Shown: one piece after another, positions 22,194 to 35,020 of the stretch
How positions within the stretch are numbered: position 1 is the first letter of the stretch
Layout of the letters: the number at the start of each line of letters is the position of its first letter
DNA from: Zeugodacus cucurbitae
Taxonomy: Eukaryota; Arthropoda; Insecta; Diptera; Tephritidae
Assembly (NCBI RefSeq): GCF_028554725.1
Contig: NC_071670.1
Coordinates: 51,635,501-51,699,500, forward strand
DNA: 64,000 bases
Reading direction: 5' to 3'
Made by a program: the position numbers and the translations under genes
Notes under the pieces: generated by a model
What the model saw: only the letters and a program-made list of their open reading frames with translations
Told to the model about the DNA's origin: nothing
Database searches by the model: none

Positions 22194-24955
22194 ACTATAA
22201 TTATTTTTTACAGTCAATTATATGTTTAACAAAACCTGAAAGAGATATTTTTGACTGTCTTTTCTTACACGCTGAATAAATTGAAGAAGAGATATTTAAG
22301 AAGTAGTTACCTTATAGTGATTAAAATATATGTCCGTTCCCGAATCATGTGAAATTCTTTTAGCAAAACAATGATGTGCTTTATGGTTCAAAACTTTAAG
22401 ATCTCATTGATTATATATGGTATTAAAGCTCCAGAGACTTTTTATTCTTTCAATTTTCATACATCGTCATTTCTTCTCAGTAACAACTATTGGAATCAGC
22501 TTCGTTGTTTTATACTGGAGAGGTGTTTCCAGGAAACTTCCTAATCTTTTTAAATTTGGATACAATATTTTTTAGACAAACTTCTTTATCGACTATGGTT
22601 TCAGCCAAGTAAAAATGAAGTCTTTTCTGATAATCTTTACTACAGGGTGGAAAAAATTCATAATTCGATCAGTGTATCCATGTCATGAAAGTCTAATTCG
22701 ATGAGAAATCCCTCAAAATGCCTACAAATGTTTTTTGGCGAGATTTGAGTATACTGAACTTACGTCTTTATTATGTTCCGACACCAATAGTTCTTACGTA
22801 AAGCCAACTGATATCTTCCACGTGATGCATTGTTGCAGAAAATAAGAATTTACGCTTCAATTGTACAAAGAGGCTAAAAAAATATCACTTCTTCGCTATA
22901 TATACTTATGAATACGTATGTATTTCGTTTGCATATTCCTCGGAAAATGTTCAAAGCAACTGTTGGTTTATAAATAAGTTTGTATGAAGATAACTTTGAT
23001 TCGTATACAGGGTGTACATATGTTTTTATTGTAGTGATATTGGATTGTATTTTGGGAATTGCGAGTAATGCACTAAATACATATATATGTTTATGTTACA
23101 AGAAATGAAAGAAGAGAATATGTATTTTTCAGAAAAAAATGAGAATTCCATAAAAAATACTTTAGATACTAGATATCATCAAGTCATACTAAAATATATA
23201 ATTGTAAAAACTATCTCCAGATTTCCGATTCAAAGTTAAATGGAGTCAGTGAATACAAATCACTGTTTACAAAAGATTATAGGCCGAGATAAATTTTACA
23301 GCACTAGGCGGTGTAGGAATCTTATAGTTCCAATTCCGAGGGTAGTTAATGTTAAGGACTTCGCATATTTTTCAAACACCAAATAGACTTGGTTTCATTC
23401 TTTAAGCACTACCTGTTACTCTTGAATCGCATGTTAAACTATCCAGTTCTTTTAGTCCAATCCAAACTGTCATCGGATTCCTTCCCTATCTCCATTTCTA
23501 ACCTCCACTTCACTTACACACCCATACTCTTGAATATCTCACAACCTTCATTTTTCTAGCATTTATTTGTGTAGCTTTTAGACGACGGACTGCTTGTTCT
23601 TGTCATTCCTTATCGCTTTGTTGAATGTGTCTCTAGGCTGTCATTTTCATTTCGATGAATATCTCGTCCAACGACGTATCGTCAACATTAAACTCATCCA
23701 CAGCATTTCGCATAAATTGCAGTTGGCTACGACCTCTGCGGCCTATGCGGAGCTAAGGGCTCCTTTGGTTGTGTGGTTTCATGTTGCCACTTACATTTAC
23801 GAGCTAGCGAGCGAGCCAGCAAAGCGCGTGGAAGTGAGTGTTGACGCGTGTAAGCATGTAGCTGGGAGTGGTAGTGGAGGGGGTAGTCAACATTCTCATT
23901 GGCATTCATCGTCACTACTGGTGTTCTGTAGGCATTGACTGCCAGCCTGCCAACCTGCCGCATGTCTTGCCATCTTTATTACCAACATTTCGATTGCCTT
24001 CAGCTATCGGTGTTGGCGCATCAAAAATCGGTAGCGTGATCAAAAATATTACAGCAGCGTGCAGAAAACATAATGGAATAGGTAAACAAGTAGAAAAATC
24101 GTTTTGGAAATTTTGTCGTTGCCAACCGCTAGGTGTTTGTTTATTTTTTATAGTTGGTGGTGGGGTCTGTTATTGCGTTTGGGTTTGTTATTAAGTAGTG
24201 GAAAATTTCTTAAATTCTGTAGAACTGTATTTTTTTCGTGGAAATTTATTTTTGAGGTTGTATTGCTAAATACTCCGTTACCTTTTCGTTATACCAACTT
24301 TGGTGCTCAAATATCACTCATACGACCTGACGTTTCTTTGGTAATGAAATGTAAGCTTATTTTTCAAGGAAATTGTTTTTGTTTCAAAAATAAAATAGTT
24401 TGCTCACTCTCCAGTGGCATTAAATTCTTGAATGTACTAATTGACTGAATTGGCTTCATAAGATCTACAGAAGATTCATTTGTTCTTTTTGTTATCAAAT
24501 ATTTTGGCAGAAACCTTCAAAGATATTCATCACTGTAGGACAAATTCGATTAAACAAGTTCAGCAAATTTAAAACTCATTTTTAATGTCTATACTGTCAC
24601 CCAAAGGGTATGTTAGTTGGGGCATTGCAATCGCAACAGTTATTTTAACAATTAATTTGTAATATTTGAGAATCGGAAAGCTCACTCGTGGTCGTCGAAA
24701 AGCCAACATTGCTCAGACAGTGACAATTTGGTACGTATACGACAGCACTGGCCTTATTAGCTCAATTTCTTTCAAAAATATATATTTCTGATTTTTGATG
24801 GCCGGAAAACAGAAAAGTCTGCAGACTTTGGTTTCAAGAAAGCGTGATACCACATCGTTCTTCTTGCATTGATCTTTACTACGACAAATAAATCGATTAT
24901 TTATATTCCTGGTTGTTAAAAATCAACGCTATTTCGATTTCTACTAAATTTTATC
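22194..24955. other. Unique-looking sequence
   Basis: No gene supported. The stretch at 23590-24000 is less AT-rich with some CpG, but its overlapping frames on both strands show no domain. CAGGGTG motifs near 22646 and 23010 resemble Tc1/mariner-type ends but have no matching partner. Confidence 0.35.
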
Positions 24956-24959
24956 TTAA

Positions 24960-25684
24960 GGGGTTATATACAGTTAGAATTTTCAAAAAATCGATTTTTT
25001 TTATTTAATTTTCTTAATGTACATATATTTAAGAATGCACACAGAAAATTTCATATCGTTCCGGTGAATACAAAGTTACAAGAAATGAAAAATTTGAAAA
25101 GGCGTTTCAGAGTGCTTTTAAGTACAAGGTCCAAACTTTAAACGCGTTTTTCTCAAAATGGTGTTTTCAAAGTCGGTGACCAACATTACTCGAAAACGGC
25201 TAGACCGATTAGTCTCAAATTTTAACACGACCTTCTTAAATATATTTTTTAGTAATTAATCGTAGATTTTTTCTCTCCGATAAATATTTTTTTTTTTATA
25301 AACAATTTAAGGCCGAAATTTCGGTGAAAAATCGATTTTTTTTTTGAGAAACCGCCAGTTTGTCAAAAAATTTTATTTTGCTTATTCCTTCGATTAATTA
25401 CTAGATTTAACATTATTTTAACGAAATCTGTTTGGTTTTTTAATTTCGGATGATCCAGTTCCGAGATATAGTAGTCACCGCAAAACGTCTTTTTTGAGAG
25501 GAGCTCCTGAAGATCAGCTGTAGCTCTTTTTCAAATAAATATTTTTACTAGTACTAAGTCTTAAAATACAGTTAAAAGATACCATAATATGTGTATAAAT
25601 TTTTGGATCAATAAATTAAAAAGTTTTCTCAGAAAAAATTCTGGAAAATTCACTTTTTTCGGCCGTCTAACTGTATATAGCCCC
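24960..25684 (-). mobile_element. TTAA-flanked AT-rich non-autonomous element (family 3)
   Basis: TTAA at 24956-24959 and 25685-25688 brackets 725 bp. Terminal inverted repeats: left GGGGTTATATACAGTTAGA, right (reverse complement) GGGGCTATATACAGTTAGA, 18 of 19 matching. The core GAGAAAAACGCGTTTAAAG is present on the minus strand at about 25135-25155. The body is AT-rich with A and T runs and no transposase frame. This is the cleanest intact member of the TTAA group in the window and defines its ends best. Confidence 0.88.
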
Positions 25685-25688
25685 TTAA

Positions 25689-27536
25689 AATAATACGAGC
25701 ACTGTGGAAAGTGTTTCCAAACGTCTGCAGTAATGAATAGGGTTGATCCATGGGACTATGTTATTTCTTTTGGTGCATCATTCCCCCTACTTACCTCTGT
25801 TTTTGGTACCATCTTTTAAGTATTTCGATGTTATTCTTTGTAAAGGAAAATTAACTCTTGAGAAGTCACAGTCTTCTATGAACCCGCGATCCTCTCCGAA
25901 TGCTTCATGGCACAGAAATAAATTGCGTTCTTAAAGAAGAAGGATAAAATCTCAAGAAATTCAAAAAAATATTGCTTCCTCCCATTCTCCCTAAAAAAAT
26001 GATCTATCTCGAGTCAATTTATTCATTTATATTGTTAAAATGGAGAACCGACAATATCGTTTTTGATGAACCTAACTTCAAGTGGGAAGGCCGGATCTCA
26101 TATGAGATATCATCTCCACTTTACAATTGTTCCCTTGACACCCCTAGTTTTACATAAAAAAGTCGGGTTCACCGAACTTTTCGTAAATTCTTTTTCGTCG
26201 TAAATTCTCAACTTTCGGTACTATAATAGTACAACTTGACGCACATTTCTGCGATTCTTGCGAAATGGCAACCTGTGTGAATGACAATTCGCAACCAAAG
26301 CATGGCAACAAATTTGCATACCATGTATGTTTATGTACATACACTCTTGAACACAGCCATTCAATGAAATTCTAGTTCAATGAAATGTCAGACACTGGGC
26401 AACAGCTTAGCACAGCACCGCCGCCCACTGACACGACACAAAACTGATGGCTACATCAAAGCTTGTCCAACGACCGATGCCATCATCATCAGCAGCAGCA
26501 GTGCCTGCCTTGCGTTGGCTGTCTGTCAGTTGTTTTACATTTTCGATAGTCAAAATATAAACGAAATACGAGCGTTGTGGGTACGATGAAATCCTAACAG
26601 CATCTCCCACCTACTAACCCACAACAGTGTCAGCACCCAGTACCAGCACCATAGAGTGATGGCGGAGTTTTCACTGCGCTTGAAGAGATAAATATTCAAC
26701 GCATTTGTACCCAAATATTATGCTTTGTGACTGTTGCTTTAGCTGCTGTTGTTATTGTTGCTTTCATTGTTGATGCTAAAGCAAGATAGCGAAAATGTCA
26801 TCCTCCTGTCAAGCTCCAGAGCTCTCGGGCTCTGGTGCACACTTACACACACGAGTACACACGAACGACTGGCAACTGGCAGTCAAAGCGTTTCAACTTC
26901 ATCCCTAACGTGGGTGATTGCCGAGTTTCGAATTTGATGTCGAATGCCGTTGTCGATGGCGTTGAGTACTTTGCATAAATTTGAAATAACTTTGTAACTT
27001 TGCGTTTGGTAGCAGAAAGTATGGTAATTCTTTACTTTTTATGGCTTAGATTATCATAATTATTGTAATACTTTCCGTTGTGCAGGGTGGAGTGGGGGGC
27101 GCGCGCACAGACTGAAGCTTTGTATTGCGATTAGAAGTGGCGATTTGGTGCTGTCTGGTTGCGCTGCCATCTCCTTTGTAGGTGTGTGTGGGTTCGATGA
27201 GCAAGTAGAAGGTGGAGCATACATTGGTTGATCCACTGTTTGTCACTGCCGTTCACTTTCGTTTGGCTGATTCGCAGAACTTTTCACTCGGTGATTTGCA
27301 TTTTTTATTTATTTCGCTAATACAAGTTGTTTTGGATTTGGTTGCATACGCAATCGGTGCTATAAAATGAAAGATTTTAAGCAAAAAATCACAAAATTTT
27401 AGTTGAGTCAGAGGGGGAGTAATGAGTGGGTATTAAAGTTTATTCCAAAAGTTTCTTCTGTACGTATTTCTTTTACGCGTTCTAAACCAATTGAACAATT
27501 TTTCTTATAATTTATTCCAAGGTTGATATCTAGTAA
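25689..27536. other. Unique-looking sequence
   Basis: No gene supported. The stretch at 26380-26640 is less AT-rich and has (CAT/CAG)n at about 26480-26500, but the frames on the two strands overlap and show no domain. Confidence 0.35.
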
Positions 27537-27730
27537 GGGGCTGTCTTGTTGGCATAGACCATAGACTTGACGTAGCCCCACCGAAAATAGTCTAACGGCT
27601 TCTTTGTCTCACTGGCACGGGAACATTTTTTAGCCTGTGTATTAAAATTGTTCCACTAGACGCTCAATTGTTGATCTGACAGGACGATTATGACGACCAT
27701 AAATTGGGCATAGTGCTCTTAAAGTTGAGG
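27537..27730 (-). pseudogene. Tc1/mariner-type transposase fragment (copy B)
   Basis: Minus strand: LRALCPIYGRHNRPVRSTIE, RLVEQF, then, after stops and a break near 27600, PLDYFRWGYVKSMVYANKTA. So the second half of the DNA-binding region is joined to the third catalytic block (normally DLTPLDYFLWG). Everything between, including the first two catalytic aspartates, is lost. The deletion differs from copies A and C. About 194 bp remain and no ends are visible. Confidence 0.8.
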
Positions 27731-30700
27731 TTTTAAAATTGTTCTTTGAATACATCAATTAGTAGTCCTAGTGGTTTGGCCCTATTCTAACAACTAACAG
27801 CCTATTTACACAATTTCTTAACAGACTGTCAGTTTCGAAGTGATTTGGAATATATGTCGATCGACCAACATTATGCTTTACAACATACATATTGCCATAA
27901 TTTTTAATCCATTATTTTCTAATTCCATTTCAAATTTTTTAGTCTGTTCTAAATATAAATTCATATACATATCTAAAAAATCTGACACCATTCAATCAAT
28001 AATATTCAATTAGTTTATATATTTACTTGATTCTTGTCTATAAGTCGTGCCAATATAGATTGAGATCCTGAGCTTATCTTGTAACACTTCCGCATTAGCG
28101 TTAACATTGCATCCATCGATATGCAGACATAGATCGAGTAACCATTTCCTCGTCCTCAGTTCAGTTCTTTCAGTAGATTGCGGATCCCCAAAACCAAGCT
28201 AATTAAGAATTTTTTAATAAGAAATAATCTAGTAGTGATGTCTTCACCCCATTCAAAAATTATTGGTAATCTCCGAAAAACGGATATATGTATGATCAAC
28301 AGATGTTTCCTTTCTATGACTCTGGTACAGAAATACATCATCACTTGCTTCTCGAGTCGTCAGGTCGTTGTATCCAACCATTTTTGCTTTAATCCTAAAC
28401 TGTTGGAACTGTAGACCACTAAACACATCACAGTCTCTTGTTATATTGGATAATATGATTTTAATTAGAATAACTCTTGTGAACAATTAAGAGTGTTCAG
28501 TATCAGTTGATTTTCTGTGAATGGCTCTTCGCCTTCTCTTTTATATATACACTACTAACCTAGGAAATATTAAGTATTTATAGGCTAGTATATAAGAAAC
28601 ACGACAATAGTCTTTCCTAAGGGTTCGATACTATTTTACTGTTGTTTGCTAGAAAGTTCAAGTATTGGAGTACTTAGGTTCTGGAGATTATTGCGAAAAT
28701 GTTGCTCCCTACCCCAATTTCAAAACTGATTAAACTATATGTAAATGCCTTTGAGACGAATATCGAATAATTCTTAAATTTTTAAATATAGGTTGCCATT
28801 AAGTTGTCTAAAGCAAATGTTTTGCATTTAATGCGAATAAAGCAAGGCATATATGCACATCCACGTCAATAAAATATAAATTTGCTTATACAACCACACA
28901 AGCAAGCCATCGCCATTAAAGTGCGAATTTATGGTAAACTTGAGTCCAGTTGTCGCTCTAACGACACACGGATTTATTTCCATGCATATTTATGTAATTT
29001 TATATCTGAATATACTTAAATACGAGTATGTCAGTAAATGTGTCTGTGCACGCATATCAAGTATGCGCCTGTCATATGCGCACGTTGTGAGGCGTTCACC
29101 TGGAAGGAGTCCATTTCTTGCCTGAAAGCAAAATGGCGTTTGACTGAATGCTTTCGATGGCTCATCCGGGTGTGCTGTGTGGCAAACACAACTGTAAATA
29201 CATACATGAAGATTTATGTGCGCAAGTCAGCTACTGTATGTCATTTACATACTCTATATATATGTATATCTATATGTATTTACATTCACACCTAGCTATA
29301 CATATAGACACACAAGCGCTTGCATTTCATATCAGTTCATCAATGTGCTCATTGTTGTTGTTGTTGTGTATTTTAATGTCAGTTGCTGTGCGTTGATTGT
29401 GGTTTGAAGCATAAGCTTTAGCTTCTTATCAGATCATTTTATTTAAATTTCAGCTTATTGCTAAATATTTATGATTTGATTTATTACGCATAGTTAAGGT
29501 TTCCTCTTATGATGCAGATGCAAATTTTATTTTTTTTTTGTACATATCTATATGCGAGTTGATAATATAAATCATTGCGAATTGGCTGCGTAGGTGGCAG
29601 TGTGGTGGTTGTGTAGACCAATTGTGGCTTACATTAATCGGATTTAAATTCAACTTTTCACCGTTATGCAAATGAGTTGGATTTAATTTTTTGATCCAAA
29701 AAATACACGTACATACTAGATATATGAAGGTGGACGCTTAAGAAAAATTAAAAAAAAAACTCGAATGATTATAGGTGAGGTGATTTAAGAGGTTGGCTGG
29801 ATGTATGTGCAGCATTCCGTGGCCTTTTGTTCGAGTTGTTTTCGTTAATTGAGTATTAACCAATTAGTTTCCTAATGTGGCTAGGAGCGTAGCATTCCCA
29901 TGATCGTAGCAGGAAGACGTTTTCGTATTAATTTGTTTCTGCTTTTCTTCTATAAGCTCTCGGAAGTTTATATATCCTGGGGTTTTCTAGGAAAAAACTG
30001 GAGTTTATGAAAGCAGGAGGTTAAAGCAAGATGAGACATGGCGAAGAATGTATGAAAATACCTAGCGCTGTTTGTTGCTGAGAAGGTCCTTTGCTGATGT
30101 CTTAGTATATCTCTAATTTAATACTCGTATCAAATGTAATAAAATAAATGCTCAGGTCCGATATCTGAAGAAGGAAGAATCACACTTCAGCGCTTTCAGA
30201 CTCATTTCCCAAGATGGACTCGATATTATGCTGGTCCATTGCTTAGAATCCCAACCACTAGATCGTGTATTTTATCCAGGGGATTTTTTTCAACTTAAGA
30301 TTTAAAATAACCTTACAATTATATCAATACGGCAACACTCATTCTCGAAACATTCTCAGCCATGTATAAAGCTTATGTTTCAGGCCCTTAGTATCTACTT
30401 GTTTTCTTGTTAACTAATTAGGTCCTATACTTAGCATCTTGAAAAGGACCTTCTCGTTCACTTTCTGGGTTAGGATATGTTTCCATATGAACTTAGTTTT
30501 AGGGTTAAAACATAAGCTCCTTCGAGTCTTCGCTTCCTAAAAAATTCTGTCCAGATTCAACTATTGCTGTGTCAAAGCTTTACTATTCTCGTTTAACGCC
30601 TGAAACCCACGAGCCATATAGTCGCAATAACGCAACAAACCCAATTGGCTGTTCAACTCATTCAAATCATCAAACCAGTAAATTCTGCAATATGCTATGG

Positions 30701-31562
30701 TTTATATAATATAATAAATACGCATAGGATGTTAATGTGACCCCAATGCTTATCAAAATAATTACAAGTATATAAACATAGTATGTACTATGAACTATCA
30801 CTTTCACAACAAACATATCAAACTGTATGTGCTCAAATAAATCTTTATTTTTATTTACCCGCTATTGCCGAAAGCAAATTATTGCTGCATACAAATTGAT
30901 GTAGAGTATACGAAAACGTTTATGACTATGATAGATAACTCCCACGAGGTCAAATTGCTAGTTAAGAGTAACCAATTCAACAGATGTTACGAAATACTCG
31001 TAAATACTCATTGTATGTATGTGTTTTTGTGTATATATTAGTTAGGTTGAGTCTACTTCAAAGCAAATTACGGTGGTTGCTTCTGCGAATTTTGGAAGTA
31101 TAACCTCAAATAGCGGTTGTGTAATACTCATCTGTGTTTTTTTCTTTAAATTATGGAAATTATTTAATAGAAAATAAGAATGAAATAAAATAAATAACTT
31201 GTATCCTCTTTACTCTTTTTACGGGTTCACAGAATATTTATTTTAGGCGCTTCCGCCGAAATCCAGAAAGCAAATTATTTGCTCCTTGTGATAAATGAGC
31301 GGTTCGATTATAATTATCGGTTTAGAATTATTACAATATTGGCTGGTTGAAATGTTAGTTCCTTTCAGACTACTAGCCACCCTCTATTTTGATTATTTTT
31401 TTCACGGTTTTGTTAGTTTAAATAAATAGTATGAATTCGGGTTTAATGACCATTTCTTTGTCTGGTATTAAGTAGTTCTTCTAAATTTTTTGGTTTTTAA
31501 TTGATTAAACAGTTTAAACGCTACTTCTCAGTGATTTAAATTTACTTATGAAAAATTTAATA
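27731..31562. other. Unique-looking sequence
   Basis: No gene, RNA or element with ends seen. AT-rich, with TATGTA and CACA runs near 29250-29320 and (GTT)n at 29353-29367. Confidence 0.35.
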
Positions 31563-32545
31563 GACAGTTCTTCACAATTATAAACTTAAACTCGAGTTTG
31601 TTGCGATATAACATAAAAAGTAAACTCCTAGCTTCTTAAATACTTCAAATGCGAGACAGTTCTTCATAATCACCAATTTTAAAATTGAGTTGCTGCTGAA
31701 TCCTAATCAAATAAAATTGTAAAATCAGGGTTTCTCAAAGGGTTAGGGGTAGTCGGAGATACAAAAAATTAGAATTAGAATTTTTGGAAATTTTTCTTTT
31801 TTATTTTACAAAAGTTTTGACTTGAAGTCACGAAAATTTGAAAAAAAAAATCATAATTTTCTAAATTATAGCTGTTTGTGTTGACCCAGTTCCAAAAAAG
31901 GTCCTTGCGGTGACAATCATAAGTCCTTAGAGATCCATCTAAAATCAATCGGATGGGAAAATTTTGTTTTATAAATATATAATTCTGGGCCGGATCGAAG
32001 CTTTTTTCTTTTTTTTTTTAGAAATTAACAAAATGGCGGCCTCAGGAAATTTTTTCTAAATTTTCGGTGAAAAAAACCAAAAAATCTTAAAAAGAATGGT
32101 CTTAAAAAATCGAAATTTTTGAAACAAAAATAGCTTCTATCAGGCCCAGGATTCTTATGTATTCCAAATGCTGTATAAAAGCTCAGCGATTTTCGAGTTA
32201 CAGTTGTCATCAGTTCAAAAAACATAGTTTTGAGAATTAGGAGTGCACGAGCGCTCTATGTCTTTTGTCTAATAACTCGAAAAAGAGTTATCGGATTAAC
32301 TTAAAATTTTCAGAGAAAATTTTTAAGATATTACACTTAACGCAAATTGATGTTTTTTTAATCCTGACTACCACTAACACCTTAAACTCTTCAAATCAGA
32401 GAAAGTTTTTCATAAACCCAAATCTTAAAACTCGAGTTTGTGCAGAGACATTTAAGTAGAGGTCGATAGAAGAATGCAATCCTTTATTTATCATCACGAG
32501 TTTAACGATAAACACTAATGTTTAAACTCGAGTTTGTATGGCAAG
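31563..32545. repeat. Degenerate tandem repeat of about 92-100 bp, split by a TTAA element
   Basis: Units start near GACAGTTCTTCACAATTATA (31563), GACAGTTCTTCATAATCACC (31655) and GAAAGTTTTTCATAAACCCA (32401). A more diverged fourth unit is anchored by AAACTCGAGTTTG at 32524, matching 31588 and 32428. The element at 31739-32381 sits between the second unit and the third. Confidence 0.65.
31739..32381 (+). mobile_element. TTAA-flanked AT-rich non-autonomous element (family 4, older copy)
   Basis: Matches 39187-39808 over its length (TATAGCTGTTTGTGTTGACC, CCAGTTCCAAAAAAGGTCCT, AAATCAATCGGAT, ATTTTTAAGATATTACACTT). The left end reads AGGGTTAGGGG after TCAA, a decayed TTAA; the right end is CTAACAC before TTAA at 32382-32385. 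The core has decayed to GTTTTGAGAATTAGGAGTG, but the GAGCGCTCT block near 32250 survives. Not coding. Confidence 0.75.
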
Positions 32546-34299
32546 AAAAAGCACTAGGGACTTCTGAACTTAGTGGAACTACAATTCTTGAGGCTGGTAA
32601 AGATAATTATGTTTTCTTCGCTGATTATACGACCCTACTGGATTATGCCATTATTGACCTAACTTAATGAGATTAAATAATATAGTAAACATCGATTTTT
32701 TATTATTTTCCAAGCTGACAAAATTTGAAGATTCACTTGAATATCGAGACTTGAATGGATTAATTTTATAATTTGGTTATAATTTTAATGATATCAATTT
32801 TGAAACTATTTTTTCTTATTTAATTTTCTTATTGTTTATCAATTCTATAGTTTTTCAAACTGCCATGTGTGTTGTTCTTGTTCGCCCTTTTTCAACCGAT
32901 AAATTGTCACGAGAGCTTCAAATTTCGCCAGTCAATGTGCACAAAGATTTCCCGCTGCTAGGCTTAAGGGTAACCCCGCGGTGCTCGGAGCGAATGTCAT
33001 GCACTCTTCAAACGGTACGGCATGGCCCGCCGACAACAGCGGCGATGTTTTCGCGTCCGCGACATGTGTGCCATGCTGTTGACACTTTTTTAGGCCAACC
33101 CACTTTATATCTCTCGGCATGTTGACAAACCTATTTTATAGCGTCAGTCTGTTGCTATTTGCTAAAATCCTTTTTCCTACACCGCCTCACTCTCTGCCTC
33201 CATCACCACTGCACACCGCGCCATTGAAGTCATTATTTCACTCACTTGCTTCTGTTGCAATTTACTGTTTACAGCTTTCAACACTCCTGTTGTTGTTGTT
33301 GCTGCTGTTGTACGGCGGCCTGTCAGCGGTGCTGCAACGGGAAACGCCATGCCGTCCGCTCAGTCGCTCAGCTCATCGGAAGTAATCATTTTGCGCGAAC
33401 ATATGACCATGGCAGTCTAAACAAGTGCCGCAGGCATGCACCGGGTAAGGCCGTCTGTTTGCTTACTCGCAGACTGGCGCAGCAACACACCGACACACGC
33501 AGCGGCGGCGGCACAGCGAGTGGCTGTGGTATGCGCGGCCTGAACTCATTCACTTTTGTGCCACACAGACTACATATATTGCAACATGTGTGTTGTTGTT
33601 GTTGTGCAAATACTTGTATGTGTTACAGTTTGCGCTTTGTAAACTTTGTTGGTTTGGCCGCTTTCGCTTCATTCAGGGGTTGTTGTAAACAATTTTATTT
33701 GCTTATGCTGCCCTCTAGCCAGTCACTGCTGGCGCTCTTCGCAGTTGTTGTTGTTGTTGTTGCTGTTGCTGGTTGTTTTCGGTTGAAAATTTCGCCAAGG
33801 ACCTGTACGGCTCATCGAACATCATCATTAAGCGCCGTTCAGAAAAAAAGCAGGGAAGCACCATAAACGCTTACACTCACACGCAAATACACACATGATA
33901 GTATAACGGTTCCATTTGCTTGCTGTGTGTTAAATTTACTGTCTACTGCACAGAGGTTTCGCCTTTTATGTCAATGCGTCAGCGGCAGGACATTTAATGC
34001 TTTATCAGGTTCCTTAAACTTGTATAGTTTTCAGTCGTTTAAATGAAGAAAGTACAACTTTAAGGTCGTGATTTAACACAATTAAAGTCTAAACCGTTAA
34101 TTGGGTTTAATTATGATTGTATTATTTAGAAAATGCCATACAAGATCCAAATATGCTTAGGCATATTATAAAATCACAGAAGAGCAACGGCTTATGGACT
34201 TCAAAAATTCATCTAAAATATGTATAGAGCAGAGATGCATCTTCGCGAGTTCTTGTTTCTTTTGTCGATTAGTGCGAGACCGAAGACAGTCTAGTTTTG
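32546..34299. other. Unique-looking sequence with GTT runs and a small GC-rich patch
   Basis: The stretch at 32930-33090 is GC- and CpG-rich compared with its surroundings. The largest frame in the window (plus, 33246-33866, 206 codons) runs through (GTT)n tracts that give Cys and Val strings and has no domain. No gene is claimed. Confidence 0.35.
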
Positions 34300-34303
34300 T
34301 TAA

Positions 34304-35016
34304 GGGGTTATATGTACTATATGTTGAGGGGCGGGAGAATGGGGAAATATTTGATTTTTTGTAGAGGTATGTAGCCATATTTTTATTGAATACTTGGTCT
34401 ACATCTTGCGTAGTACAATATCTAATCTGTAAAATCAGCTCAAGAACATAAAAAATACTAATAATTATCACAGTTAAGCCATTTTACGCAAAATGCGTTT
34501 TTTTTTTTCAAAGAGGCTTGCCGTGACTACAACTCCAGTTCATCAGCTCAACTGGAAGCATAAAACCAAACAAATTTCGTTAGTATGGGGACTTGTGGTG
34601 TCCTTGAACGGTTCATTGAAATGAGATCGAGGACGATTTTCTCAAAAATACTACTATTTTAATCTAATGAAATGTATTTTGAAAAATTCATAACATTGAT
34701 ATGAAAATTTAAACGAAAAAATTAAATCGTTCAAGGACACGGCCAATAAATTACGCACAATTTAAAAAAAATTTAAATCGGTAGAAAACTCTTTCGGCAA
34801 TCCAAGTTACCGCAACGACGTTTTCGGAAAAACATGATTTCGATATCATCGCTAAAGTTTCAAGTACACTTTTGTCTAGTGTAGCGGAGCAAGATGAAAA
34901 ACAATATAACTTCGCATCTTCTGCTTAAATCTCTATAAAAATTTGATATAATATTCTTAGGAATATACTTTAAGATGAAAGAAAAAAAAAATTTCGTTTT
35001 TTTTCCGACTTCAACC
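34304..35016 (-). mobile_element. TTAA-flanked AT-rich non-autonomous element (family 5)
   Basis: TTAA at 34300-34303 and 35017-35020. The left end is GGGGTTATATGTACTATATG; the right end in reverse complement is GGTTGAAGTCGG, which has lost about 12 bases of the inverted repeat still seen in the sister copy at 48914-49621. The body is alignable with that copy (ATTGAATACTTGG, TTGCGTAGTACAAT, GGACTTGTGGTGTCCTTGAA, ATCGTTCAAGGACAC). The core region, AAATGCGTTTTTTTTTTTC at about 34491, is decayed. The common open frame on the minus strand of both copies reflects DNA similarity, not a gene. Confidence 0.8.
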
Positions 35017-35020
35017 TTAA

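Noticed and set aside
22643..23030. CAGGGTG motifs as ends of another Tc1/mariner MITE
   Set aside because: No inverted partner or flanking TA pair at a sensible distance could be matched.
31563..32545. Regularly spaced repeats as a CRISPR array
   Set aside because: Units of 92-100 bp are degenerate throughout with no unique spacers, in an animal genome; this is a minisatellite.
32932..33120. HGTHVA residues on the minus strand, as in subtilisin-type proteases
   Set aside because: Six residues only, with no flanking subtilase sequence and no Asp or Ser motifs.
33246..33866. 206-codon plus-strand open frame, the longest in the window
   Set aside because: It runs through (GTT/GCT)n tracts giving Cys and Val strings, overlaps other frames, and shows no domain or codon pattern of a gene.
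34166..34471. Minus-strand frame similar to one at 48882-49076 (YVLELILQIR)
   Set aside because: Both lie in copies of the same non-coding element, so the likeness reflects DNA homology and the frames diverge elsewhere.
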